Notes: generated by a model not told the origin, from the sequence alone. A DNA stretch of 6,468 nt from Thiodiazotropha sp037382065 (GCA_037382065.1 JARRQF010000221.1:1-6468), one strand, 5' to 3'; numbered from the stretch's first letter, positions 1-6,120 are shown. Translations and numbers: made by a program.

Positions 1-602
1 AGGGAGTAGTAGTCGGATCGATAATCCAGGTCGCGATTCATGCGTCCGGTCTGTTCTGGAGAAATATAGGGGAGTGGACCCTCGAGGTGACGGGACATCT
101 GCACCGCCTGGCGTTCTTGATCCAGTTCAGAGGCAATGTTGAAACCGGACAGCGCGATCACCCCTGTATCCTGATTGTACAGTACATGTCTCGGGGTCAA
201 TGCCTTGTGCACGATATCCCGGGTATGGATACCACCCAAGGCACGCACCAATTGCAAGGCGATCTCAAGCGCTTCAACCAGGGGAAGCCCCTCATCCCCC
301 GCCTTGGAAAGATGGGCATCCAGGGTATACTCATAGAGTTCACCCACCAGGGCCAGGTTGCCACTACCATGGGGCAGCAGATCGTAGACCTTGCGCACAC
401 CCTGGACTTCGTTCAACCGCTGGGTGATGAGCCACTCCCGCCGGACCCCCGCCACTTGCTGACGGTCAGGGTATTCGGCCTCAAGTGTCTCCACGGCCAG
501 TTCGGTACCGTCGGCATTTCGATACGCCTTGTAAACGACACGCCCCATAGATCGGTAGAGCATCGCACCGATCTCGTAGCCGGGTAGTTTTAGTTCTGCC
601 AC
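1..602 (-). CDS. N-terminal kinase-like domain of a large multidomain signalling protein (predicted pseudokinase), partial
   Basis: Only the first 200 codons are present; the gene runs off the left edge. The GTG at 602-600 is chosen because an in-frame TAG lies at 609-611 and a GGAG (612-615) sits 9 bases upstream. The fold reads as a protein kinase: N-lobe about residues 9-90, C-lobe from about 108, and the segment PYISPEQTGRMNR (178-190) followed by LDYRSDYYS (192-200). That segment is a hallmark of the very large proteins that join a Ser/Thr kinase domain to an AAA-type ATPase, GAF and sensor histidine kinase; those later domains would lie outside the window. The catalytic residues are gone: the VAIK lysine is Glu38 (LAVETL), the HRD Asp is Ala134 (HKALTPRH), the catalytic-loop Asn is His139, and DFG reads GFN (153-155). 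The helix-C Glu (Glu56) and Asp197 remain. I infer a pseudokinase acting as a scaffold or sensor. It is the last visible gene of the left operon, 71 bases after its neighbour. Confidence 0.85.
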   Translation of the reverse strand, partial: MAELKLPGYEIGAMLYRSMGRVVYKAYRNADGTELAVETLEAEYPDRQQVAGVRREWLITQRLNEVQGVRKVYDLLPHGSGNLALVGELYEYTLDAHLSKAGDEGLPLVEALEIALQLVRALGGIHTRDIVHKALTPRHVLYNQDTGVIALSGFNIASELDQERQAVQMSRHLEGPLPYISPEQTGRMNRDLDYRSDYYS

Positions 603-637
603 CTGTCTCTACTCCGCTGTGATGCCTCATCTTATTC

Positions 638-674
638 ACCCGGCACCTAAATATGGCATATTTAGGTGCCGGGT
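638..674. repeat. 37-nt near-perfect palindrome between two operon genes
   Basis: Two 18-base arms (638-655 and 657-674) are exact reverse complements around a single central G. The outer part is GC-rich (CCCGGCACC) and the core AT-rich. In RNA the central bases would open into a small loop on a stem of about 15-16 pairs. The right arm touches the first base of the stop codon of the 674-1393 gene, and the element ends about 36 bases before the kinase-like start. No T-run follows on either strand, so it does not look like a standard intrinsic terminator. It could be a processing or stabilising hairpin that sets differential expression in the operon, a REP-like repeat, or a protein-binding site. 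The palindrome itself is certain; its role is not. Confidence 0.9.
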
Positions 675-1393
675 TAATAGATGCCGAACATTTTGCTGAA
701 AGTAGCGCTATAGTCCTGATAGGCTGTATCACGAAGAGGATCCCCGTGCCCACACAGGGCATGCCTGAAGGATAACCTCTTGAGCCGGGTAAAGTCCTCA
801 CCTCCTGGGTTGGCGCGTTGTACCCAGACCGGGCCCAGATTGGCGGGAGTGAAGAACCCCATCTTCGTCATCAGTTCCCGGGAAATGTCCGAGAAGAACT
901 CATCCGGTGACACCCAGTTCTGCAATGCGTCACAAGCAATCAGAATGCCACCATCGCGATCCAGGTGCAGGATACCTTCTGGAATCTGGGTGGTTTGAAA
1001 TTCAAACAGGGTGGCATCGGAAATCGGCAGCGGTCCCTCCGGAGTCAGGGTACGGGTAGCTTGCAGACCGGTCTCGTGCTGCATCCCGGGCATGGTCCAA
1101 TACTCAGCCCGATAACGCGCCACGTAGAAGGGGTCGTCGCGTCCATGCAAGGAGCCGAGCCGTACTACATCGGTGACCTGTCCCAGCCGATCGAGTTCGG
1201 CCAGTCCGTGATCGTTCAAGCGGACGCTGTTGATGATGATCAGGCGCTCTCCATCACGCACCACGGTCATGTTACGACTGAATTTCCAGTCCATCTCCTG
1301 CAGCACCGTCTCCATGGCCCCGTTGATGAAAAAGACGTTGGAAAAAACCTCTTTCAATGTGCCATGGGACAGTGCAGGGGGAAATGAGGTCAT
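674..1393 (-). CDS. Metallo-beta-lactamase-fold-like protein, 239 aa
   Basis: The ATG at 1393 is preceded by AGAGGAG (1401-1407) at a good distance, and this site overlaps the end of the upstream gene, which stops only 4 bases away; a longer frame upstream exists but only overlaps that gene. The protein has the layout of a metallo-beta-lactamase-like hydrolase: paired strands near the N-terminus (MTVVRDGERLIIINSV), a first-motif region SLHGRDD (81-87), PEG at 138-140, a strand ending in LIACD (Asp155), and a late GHG (His216). In true members these positions carry the HxHxDH, Asp and His metal ligands. Here the first motif keeps one His (His83) and the following acidic pair, so metal binding may be altered or lost. 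There is no signal peptide or membrane segment, so it is probably cytoplasmic. The substrate is unknown. It is the middle gene of the operon and probably translationally coupled to the cyclotransferase-like gene. Confidence is high for the gene and moderate for the fold. Confidence 0.8.
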   Translation of the reverse strand: MTSFPPALSHGTLKEVFSNVFFINGAMETVLQEMDWKFSRNMTVVRDGERLIIINSVRLNDHGLAELDRLGQVTDVVRLGSLHGRDDPFYVARYRAEYWTMPGMQHETGLQATRTLTPEGPLPISDATLFEFQTTQIPEGILHLDRDGGILIACDALQNWVSPDEFFSDISRELMTKMGFFTPANLGPVWVQRANPGGEDFTRLKRLSFRHALCGHGDPLRDTAYQDYSATFSKMFGIY

Positions 1394-1397
1394 TGTG

Positions 1398-2204
1398 TTA
1401 CTCCTCTGGATGATTTTCATTGTAATCATAGCGACCCACGTACCGATACTCTCTGGCATATTCATTGAGATAGCCATTGAGATAGTCCCGCTGGGTCGGG
1501 TTAAGACGTCCCTGCCGGATATCCTCCATGGTTTCGTTGCCGTCGCTGCTATCCAGCCGCTTGAGATGAAACAGGGTCATATCACGCCCACCAAAAAAGC
1601 CCTGGAGATATTCATGCCGGGAGCGGGCTTGTGACATATCGAAAACCGCACCATACAACGCCGTACAGAGTGGATATTTGGCAAGGGTTTCGGCATCAAA
1701 AACCGGATAGTTTCCCTCTGGCGGGCGAAACAGTGGGTGATTTTCACAAGGGTGCACCGGATGTGCCATCAGACTGCGTACATAATCCAGGTCGAGATCA
1801 GCCTGTTGTGCCCCGGCGATGAGAATATTGAGATAGCGGCGACTCGGTAGGCAGTCGTTGTCGATGAATCCGGGTGTCCCGATATAGGTAAACGCATCAA
1901 CCCTGGCCCCATCCACATCGACCTCAAGGGTGATGCGATCATACCCAAAGCCACAGGCTTCCGTGGCATCTAAAGGCGCCAGGGCCTCGTTTGGACAGTC
2001 ATGGAGCACACCCCAGACCCGGTCATCCGGTGTATCGGAAGGTTCGATATTCCCGACACCCCCCTCGTGGCGGAAGAAATGTTGCACATTGAAGCGCAAT
2101 CGCCATCCATGCAGAACCGCCCGTCGGGACCTCAGTGGCTCAACTCCTTTGGCCCTCAGCGAGGTGATGTTCATATTGGAGCCGAAGCCAAAATAGCGAA
2201 ACAT
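1398..2204 (-). CDS. Gamma-glutamylcyclotransferase-like protein with C-terminal cytochrome b5-like (MAPR-type) domain, 268 aa
   Basis: Residues about 3-150 match the gamma-glutamylcyclotransferase fold: YFGFGSNM (4-11) is the glycine-rich substrate loop, VWGVLHD is the mid-domain strand, and LDATEACGFGYDR contains the expected catalytic Glu (Glu82). PSRRYLNILIAGAQ (about 120-133) is the usual late helix. Known members release 5-oxoproline from gamma-glutamyl peptides or amines. Residues about 166-259 do not belong to that fold. Their order (FDAETLAKY, ALYGAVFDMS, FFGGRD, then LNPTQRDYLNGYL and YRYVGRY) follows the PGRMC/MAPR cytochrome b5-like domain. In PGRMC proteins haem is held by a Tyr before AGRD; here a Tyr (Tyr199) lies near FFGGRD but not in exact register, so haem binding is open. 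The ATG at 2204 fits the family's usual start; a GTG at 2219 would add five residues, and neither has a strong ribosome site. It is the first gene of the left operon. Confidence 0.85.
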   Translation of the reverse strand: MFRYFGFGSNMNITSLRAKGVEPLRSRRAVLHGWRLRFNVQHFFRHEGGVGNIEPSDTPDDRVWGVLHDCPNEALAPLDATEACGFGYDRITLEVDVDGARVDAFTYIGTPGFIDNDCLPSRRYLNILIAGAQQADLDLDYVRSLMAHPVHPCENHPLFRPPEGNYPVFDAETLAKYPLCTALYGAVFDMSQARSRHEYLQGFFGGRDMTLFHLKRLDSSDGNETMEDIRQGRLNPTQRDYLNGYLNEYAREYRYVGRYDYNENHPEE

Positions 2205-2262
2205 GCCAGGATCAACCACCGAAAAGCGTCTATGAACGCAAACTATCGTTCAGCCAAAGGGT

Positions 2263-2268
2263 TTTATA
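2263..2268 (-). promoter_or_regulatory. Weak -10 candidate (TATAAA) for the left operon
   Basis: On the minus strand TATAAA lies about 60 bases before the cyclotransferase-like start and matches five of six -10 consensus positions. No good -35 hexamer is found 16-18 bases upstream, so this is only the best local candidate for the operon promoter. An activator-dependent promoter is possible. The rest of 2205-2352 shows no gene and no clear terminator. Confidence 0.25.
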
Positions 2269-2352
2269 ACCATAAATACTCAGCTCCATTGGGCATTCAG
2301 GTGAAATCGTACTGCTTATTCTAATGTTGTATCGACAAGCACTCAGATTACT

Positions 2353-2523
2353 TTATCTCATTGTTGTCATAGAGAAATGACCACTTTTCATCTGTTTCAG
2401 CGACTTATCGTGTGGTATCGCATACTCTCGTACGATTATGGCTCGAAGCCAATCATTGGTGGGATGCATTGTTTTGGGGCTTCTGCGAGCATTTGTAACT
2501 GAATGGTAGTGGGCGATTTCCAT
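2353..2523 (-). CDS. Possible small basic protein, 56 aa, unknown
   Basis: The ATG at 2523 has GGAG eight bases upstream, and the frame starts 41 bases after the AAA+ ATPase stop on the same strand, so it could be a short last gene of that transcript. The product is basic, has no membrane segment or signal peptide, and shows no motif I recognise. A GTG at 2538 would add five residues but would place the GGAG inside the frame. A chance ORF or a remnant of a decayed gene is equally possible. Without it, 2205-2564 (about 360 bases) would be a non-coding gap. Confidence 0.3.
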   Translation of the reverse strand: MEIAHYHSVTNARRSPKTMHPTNDWLRAIIVREYAIPHDKSLKQMKSGHFSMTTMR

Positions 2524-2564
2524 AATGAACACTCCCACAGACTAACGAGGCTGTGTAGCCAACA

Positions 2565-4091
2565 TCAATCGGCTGAGACGGTACGTCCCGCAGCCCAAAG
2601 CCTGAGTTGATCTATCTTCTCAGCCATAACGGTGGATAAAGGTTGTGTTCGTTTGATTTCTGCCAAAATCAAACGGGTGGAAATCGACGATTTGCTTCCA
2701 TGGGCGGCGTAGAGCGCCGAGACCACTGCCTGCTCAAGTTCCGCACCTGAAAAACCTTCCGAAGCCATCGCCAATTCCTTGAGATCAAAGCGAGCGCTAT
2801 CGATCGAACGTTTGTTCAGGTGTATCTGCAAAATACTCTCACGAGCACTTGGATCGGGTAGATCTATAAAAAATATTTCATCCAAACGCCCTTTTCGAAT
2901 CAATTCCGGTGGAAGTGATTGGACATCATTGGCCGTAGCGACAATGAAAATGGGCTTTCCATGCTCAGCCATCCAGGTCAATACGGTACCCAGGACCCTG
3001 CGCGAGGTCCCGTCGTCGCTACCGTCTGCAGCGATGCCTTTCTCGATTTCGTCTATCCACAGAATACAGGGCGACATGGCCTCAGCCGCCTGTAGTGCCG
3101 TACGGATATTTTTCTCGGATTCACCGATGTACTTATCGTACAAAGCAGCAAAATCGAGTCGTAGTAGCGGTACACCCCAACTACCCGCTACGGCTTTAGC
3201 CGCCAGACTTTTACCCCCACCCTGCACACCAAGCAGTAAAATACCCTTGGGTTTATCCAAATGTGCATTGGAGTCCGCCAGGAAGACGGATTTCCTCAGG
3301 TCAAGCCAGGCCTTGAGTCGAGAGAATCCGCCAATCTCAGCAAATCTGGCGGTATCATATTCAAATGAAAGGAGGCCTTGCTGACCGATCAGCTGATATT
3401 TAACTTCCATGGCTTTGGGAATATCACTATGCGTAATAGCCCCGTCATCATAAATGGCATTTCGGACCAGACGCCGGACGTCACTGATGGTTAATCCTGT
3501 TAGAACCCGTGCAAGTTTCTGATAAGCTGTCTTACTCCCTCGTAGGTTCGCGTTTCCATTGCGCAGAGACCAAATCTGGATCTCGTCCTGAATGATTTGC
3601 TTGATCTGATGCGTGTCCGGGAGTGACATCTCAAATCCGGCACTCAGACGCTTGAGCTCTTCAGGTAGACTCAGTGCATGGCTTATCAGAACCAAAGTAA
3701 TCCCGTTCTGTGGCTGTTGGAGTGCGATCTCTTTTAACCTGCGAACAATTCTTGGATCGTTCAAATAGGGATGAAAATCCAATAAAACCACAATGGCAAA
3801 CCGATTGATCTTAGGCAGCTTCGCGAGTATCTCCTCAGGGTTTGCCTCTGCGTTTTTATGAATGCCAGGTTGGCCATCGTAGGTCACTTCTTCCCAGTTG
3901 ACATCATTCCCTGATACGGTAGATTTTTCTTTTCGAAGACCATCTGTTACCGACCACATCAGCAGTGGGCGGTTTTTCTCCAACGCAATACTTTTCAAAA
4001 GGGCCAATGCGCGGATTTCCTCATGGGTCTGAAGGACGATAATGGGGAATTGTCCGGAAATTACTAGGTCAAGATCGTGCTTATCGTTCAT
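2565..4091 (-). CDS. AAA+ ATPase, Ycf46-like, 508 aa
   Basis: This is a complete single-AAA protein of the length usual for the Ycf46-like group of cyanobacteria, algal plastids and many proteobacteria. Residues 1-about 230 form a degenerate RecA-like region (IIVLQTHEEIRAL near the start and FAIVVLLDFHPYL at 98-110) followed by a helical segment. The AAA module spans about 250-480: Walker A GVQGGGKS (288-295), pore-loop-like YDKYIGESE (318-326), Walker B ILWIDE (343-348), sensor-1 Asn388 in VATAND, arginine-finger region RKGRLDE (399-405), and sensor-2 region GFSGAE (446-451). All ATPase residues are present, so it should hydrolyse ATP and remodel an unknown protein partner in the cytoplasm. 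It lacks the Zn-protease domain of FtsH. The ribosome site is weak. A plausible promoter (4179-4207) and leader hairpin precede it. It diverges from the two unknown plus-strand genes and is not evidently part of the secretion cluster. Confidence 0.93.
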   Translation of the reverse strand: MNDKHDLDLVISGQFPIIVLQTHEEIRALALLKSIALEKNRPLLMWSVTDGLRKEKSTVSGNDVNWEEVTYDGQPGIHKNAEANPEEILAKLPKINRFAIVVLLDFHPYLNDPRIVRRLKEIALQQPQNGITLVLISHALSLPEELKRLSAGFEMSLPDTHQIKQIIQDEIQIWSLRNGNANLRGSKTAYQKLARVLTGLTISDVRRLVRNAIYDDGAITHSDIPKAMEVKYQLIGQQGLLSFEYDTARFAEIGGFSRLKAWLDLRKSVFLADSNAHLDKPKGILLLGVQGGGKSLAAKAVAGSWGVPLLRLDFAALYDKYIGESEKNIRTALQAAEAMSPCILWIDEIEKGIAADGSDDGTSRRVLGTVLTWMAEHGKPIFIVATANDVQSLPPELIRKGRLDEIFFIDLPDPSARESILQIHLNKRSIDSARFDLKELAMASEGFSGAELEQAVVSALYAAHGSKSSISTRLILAEIKRTQPLSTVMAEKIDQLRLWAAGRTVSAD

Positions 4092-4128
4092 AGATTTGTT
4101 AGTTTAGAGAGTTCCTGCATGTTTGTGC

Positions 4129-4148
4129 CTGGGGAAACTGTCCCCCAG
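4129..4148 (-). promoter_or_regulatory. Small inverted repeat in the ATPase leader
   Basis: CTGGGG (4129-4134) and CCCCAG (4143-4148) are exact reverse complements around an 8-base loop. The site lies in the predicted 5' leader of the AAA+ gene, about 38 bases before its ATG. No T-run follows. It may be a leader hairpin or an operator; the repeat is short enough to occur by chance. Confidence 0.4.
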
Positions 4149-4159
4149 AGACCGACAAT

Positions 4160-4270
4160 TCACGATACTAACCCACCTACAATAAAAAGTAATAATGCTA
4201 CTGTAAAAAGCACCCTTTCCCCCGGATTTTCGGTATAGTCTGTTCTGGTATCGTTGAATTGCCCTAGAAT
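4160..4270 (-). other. Cryptic 36-codon frame with a C-terminal hydrophobic helix
   Basis: Read on the minus strand from an ATT at 4270 to the TGA at 4160-4162, the frame gives a polar start (GQFNDTRTDY), then PGERV and a hydrophobic stretch of about 17 residues (LFTVALLLFIVGGLV) ending just before the stop. It has no ATG, GTG or TTG start, and stops lie close upstream. It could be the tail of a decayed membrane-protein gene or simply AT-rich chance sequence; its hydrophobic half overlaps the predicted promoter. Confidence 0.15.
4179..4207 (-). promoter_or_regulatory. Sigma-70-type promoter for the AAA+ ATPase
   Basis: On the minus strand a -35 TTTACA (4202-4207, five of six matches) and a -10 TATTGT (4179-4184, four of six) are separated by exactly 17 bases. 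Transcription would begin near 4172 and give a leader of about 80 bases that carries the small hairpin. This is the best-formed promoter in the window, but AT-rich sequence raises the chance of false matches. Confidence 0.5.
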
Positions 4271-4406
4271 CCAGAGTTTTTAACTCGGGCATCTTTACTT
4301 AAAATTTCCAGTATGTACCATGCATTGGTGCCATCACTAGGGTAATCACCTATTTCCTAAGGATGCATCAAGCACTAATATTGAGACTGATAGTCGGAGT
4401 GCGGTC

Positions 4407-4634
4407 ATGTCTTTTATTAATCAAATCAGTAACATACAAAATTCCTCATTGTCTGGCAGTTTCTCAGCGGAACCTGCACAGGCCTCAACCTGCGATTTGG
4501 ATTGGTTTTCAGAATCCGCTTCTGCCGGGATAGAAGGCATGATTACTCTGTCCGATTCCCTCAGCAATCAATCCCTATCCGTCTCTGAATTGAGCAATCA
4601 AATCCTGTCATTTTTAGGCTCACCGGGGATCTGA
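4407..4634 (+). CDS. Small acidic Ser-rich protein next to T3SS genes, 75 aa, unknown
   Basis: A good GGAG (4396-4399) sits seven bases before the ATG. The product is unusual: 20 of 75 residues are serine, there is no Lys, Arg or His, and seven Asp/Glu give a strong negative charge. SNQ recurs at 53-55 and 63-65 within a Ser/Leu-rich, probably helical C-terminal half, and CDLDWFSESA (29-38) is the most structured-looking part. There is no membrane segment. An uncharged, Ser-rich N-terminus is typical of type III secretion signals, and small proteins encoded near sct genes are often needle, inner-rod or effector components. However, it lacks the conserved C-terminal half of SctF/SctI, so I do not assign it to either. 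It lies 20 bases before the 218-aa gene and is probably co-transcribed with it. Confidence 0.65.
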   Translation: MSFINQISNIQNSSLSGSFSAEPAQASTCDLDWFSESASAGIEGMITLSDSLSNQSLSVSELSNQILSFLGSPGI

Positions 4635-4654
4635 CAGTTTATCTTTAATGAATC

Positions 4655-5311
4655 ATGGCAGAATTCCGGCTAAGATCTCATCCGGACTGGCAAAATGCTG
4701 CTCAATTGCTGGTTTCCGGATGTCATAAACTCGAAATCCTTGATCAGCGCGTAGATCTCATGGAGAGCGTTTGCCTAGGCTTGGGTGAGTCTCTCTACCC
4801 GGCTTTTCTGAAACTTCTGTGTCTCATCGGAAGGAACGGAGACAAGGCAACCCACTCTCTGATCACAGAGACCTTAGTTCATGGACTACTCACAGGTCGA
4901 TTACCCTCAGGACATTTAACTGCATGGGGTTCATCCAAGTTCCCGGGCGATCGTCATTTTGGACAAACGCGGAGTCTTGGCCCTGTCGAATATTTACTTA
5001 CCTGGTACGCTCAACCATCCGGCAAAGGCCCCCTGCCCATTCAGATCTTTCTTAAAACCGCAACAGATTTACTCATACTGATATCTTCTAATACTGAGGC
5101 AAAAAGTCTCTATTGTAAAAAGCTACAAGCGGACATCGAAGACCCGTTGGATGGATCACTTTCCAGTAAAACTCGTTATGCCATTGGTGTTTTTGTGACT
5201 AACTGGATGGATGATATTGATGTTAAGAAAGTTTTGGACACATACGTCGATGCATTACAAGGTGATACGCTTAGCAGGTTAAATAATTTGAACAGTCAGT
5301 ACTTAAAATAG
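4655..5311 (+). CDS. Conserved-looking soluble protein of unknown function, 218 aa, beside the sct cluster
   Basis: The ATG at 4655 is the only sensible start, as an in-frame TGA lies at 4649-4651; there is no clear ribosome site, so coupling to the 75-aa gene 20 bases upstream is likely. I do not recognise the family with confidence. The protein has no signal peptide or membrane helix and appears mainly helical. Blocks that look conserved are LYPAFLKLLCLIGRNGD (48-63), LVHGLLTGRLPSG (74-86), and FGQTRSLGPVEYLLTWYAQ (102-120), followed by a Cys/Lys-containing segment LYCKKLQ (152-158). It ends three bases from the convergent sctT stop. A role as a secretion accessory protein (for example a cytosolic sorting-platform or chaperone component) is possible from position and size only. 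A function unrelated to secretion cannot be excluded. Confidence 0.8.
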   Translation: MAEFRLRSHPDWQNAAQLLVSGCHKLEILDQRVDLMESVCLGLGESLYPAFLKLLCLIGRNGDKATHSLITETLVHGLLTGRLPSGHLTAWGSSKFPGDRHFGQTRSLGPVEYLLTWYAQPSGKGPLPIQIFLKTATDLLILISSNTEAKSLYCKKLQADIEDPLDGSLSSKTRYAIGVFVTNWMDDIDVKKVLDTYVDALQGDTLSRLNNLNSQYLK

Positions 5312-5314
5312 CAG

Positions 5315-6112
5315 TCATGATCCATAGAGACTTCTCAAGATCGCCGGAAGTTGTTCTGCATGCTGATGTAACTCCGATATCAGTCGATTAATCAAAGAAA
5401 CCATGGTGAAAAGTAAGATGAGTATCGATGCCAAGCTTTTCAGTGACATTGACAAGAAAAATACATTGAACTGTTGCGCATAGCGATTGATTAAACCCAT
5501 CATACTGTCAACAAACAAGATCACAAGTATCATGGGTGATGCAATAAGTAGTGTTAATTTTAAATAATAAAAAAACTCTCCACTTAACACAGTGACTCCG
5601 GATGTCGGCAATCCTGGCAATCGTTTTTCTATTGGCCATATTACGTAACTTTGCAAAATAACACCTGTAAGCAAAAGCAACCCGCCTGAGGTTATAAATA
5701 TATAGTTTGCCAAACGCCCTAGAAAAGAACCTATAAGGGTAGTTTGCACACCTGTTAATGGGTCTTGAACTTGTGCCACAGATGCACCAATCTGATTATC
5801 GACTATCTGCCCTGCTGTTTCAAAAGCCCATAAAAATATCCCAAACATTACCCCGATTGTTATCCCTATAGTCGCCTCCTTGGCGAATAATATGATCCAC
5901 TCTGACGTGGAAAGCGTATTTAATACCACTGCAGGCTGAAGGATCAGTGTAACAATTGCCATGGAGAGATATATTGAATTTCTTACTAACGCAGGAATAA
6001 GTTCTGAAGTAAATAATGGAATAATGTAAAATGCAATAGCAATACGAGTTGCGGAAAGACTGATTGATAGCGCGTTTTGAGAAAGGTAATTAATGACATC
6101 AAAACCGTCCAT
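5315..6112 (-). CDS. sctT: Type III secretion export apparatus protein SctT, 265 aa
   Basis: SctT (YscT/SpaR/EscT, the virulence homologue of flagellar FliR) joins SctR and SctS in the helical export gate of the type III secretion inner-membrane complex. The length is normal for the family and the protein has about six hydrophobic segments. Two regions are diagnostic: KEATIGITIGVMFGIFLWAF plus the following ETAGQIVDNQIGAS (78-111), and NVFFLSMSLKSLASI (216-230). The start is the ATG at 6112, eight bases after the sctS stop, which gives the usual short N-terminus; a longer frame upstream only overlaps sctS. In most systems sctU follows directly; here the next gene is a convergent unknown three bases away, with no terminator visible between them. 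Its composition is AT-richer than that of the left half of the window. Confidence 0.95.
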   Translation of the reverse strand: MDGFDVINYLSQNALSISLSATRIAIAFYIIPLFTSELIPALVRNSIYLSMAIVTLILQPAVVLNTLSTSEWIILFAKEATIGITIGVMFGIFLWAFETAGQIVDNQIGASVAQVQDPLTGVQTTLIGSFLGRLANYIFITSGGLLLLTGVILQSYVIWPIEKRLPGLPTSGVTVLSGEFFYYLKLTLLIASPMILVILFVDSMMGLINRYAQQFNVFFLSMSLKSLASILILLFTMVSLINRLISELHQHAEQLPAILRSLYGS

Positions 6113-6120
6113 CGAATAAT

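Larger units (their letters stand above)
4092..4406. other. Divergent intergenic region between the AAA+ ATPase and the plus-strand unknown genes
   Basis: About 315 bases with no convincing gene. It holds the leader hairpin and promoter for the ATPase, a cryptic hydrophobic frame (4160-4270), and the start signals of the plus-strand pair. On the plus strand TAATAT (4376-4381) is a possible -10 for the 75-aa gene, but the matching -35 position (TTTCCT) agrees poorly. A near-palindrome, ACCATGCATTGGT (4318-4330), could be a regulator site. A 62-codon minus-strand frame (4104-4292) lacks a ribosome site and recognisable content. Confidence 0.6.

Noticed and set aside
87..587. Plus-strand open frame of 166 codons
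   Set aside because: It lies antisense to the kinase-like domain, whose minus-strand translation contains clear family motifs; the plus-strand product shows no recognisable motif.
638..674. Palindrome as an intrinsic terminator
   Set aside because: Neither side is followed by a run of T on the transcribed-direction strand, and the next operon gene begins soon after.
481..801. Minus-strand frame of 106 codons across the palindrome
   Set aside because: It overlaps both the kinase-like start and the MBL-like 3' end in another frame and gives no sensible protein.
1230..1634. Plus-strand frame of 134 codons with a hydrophobic stretch
   Set aside because: It is antisense to the junction of the MBL-like and cyclotransferase-like genes, both well supported by motifs and ribosome-site placement.
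2779..3384. Plus-strand frame of 201 codons
   Set aside because: It is antisense to the AAA module that carries Walker A, Walker B and sensor motifs; the plus product is low in recognisable structure.
4104..4292. Minus-strand frame of 62 codons upstream of the ATPase
   Set aside because: No ribosome site and no motif; the frame covers the predicted promoter and leader hairpin, so it is more likely non-coding.
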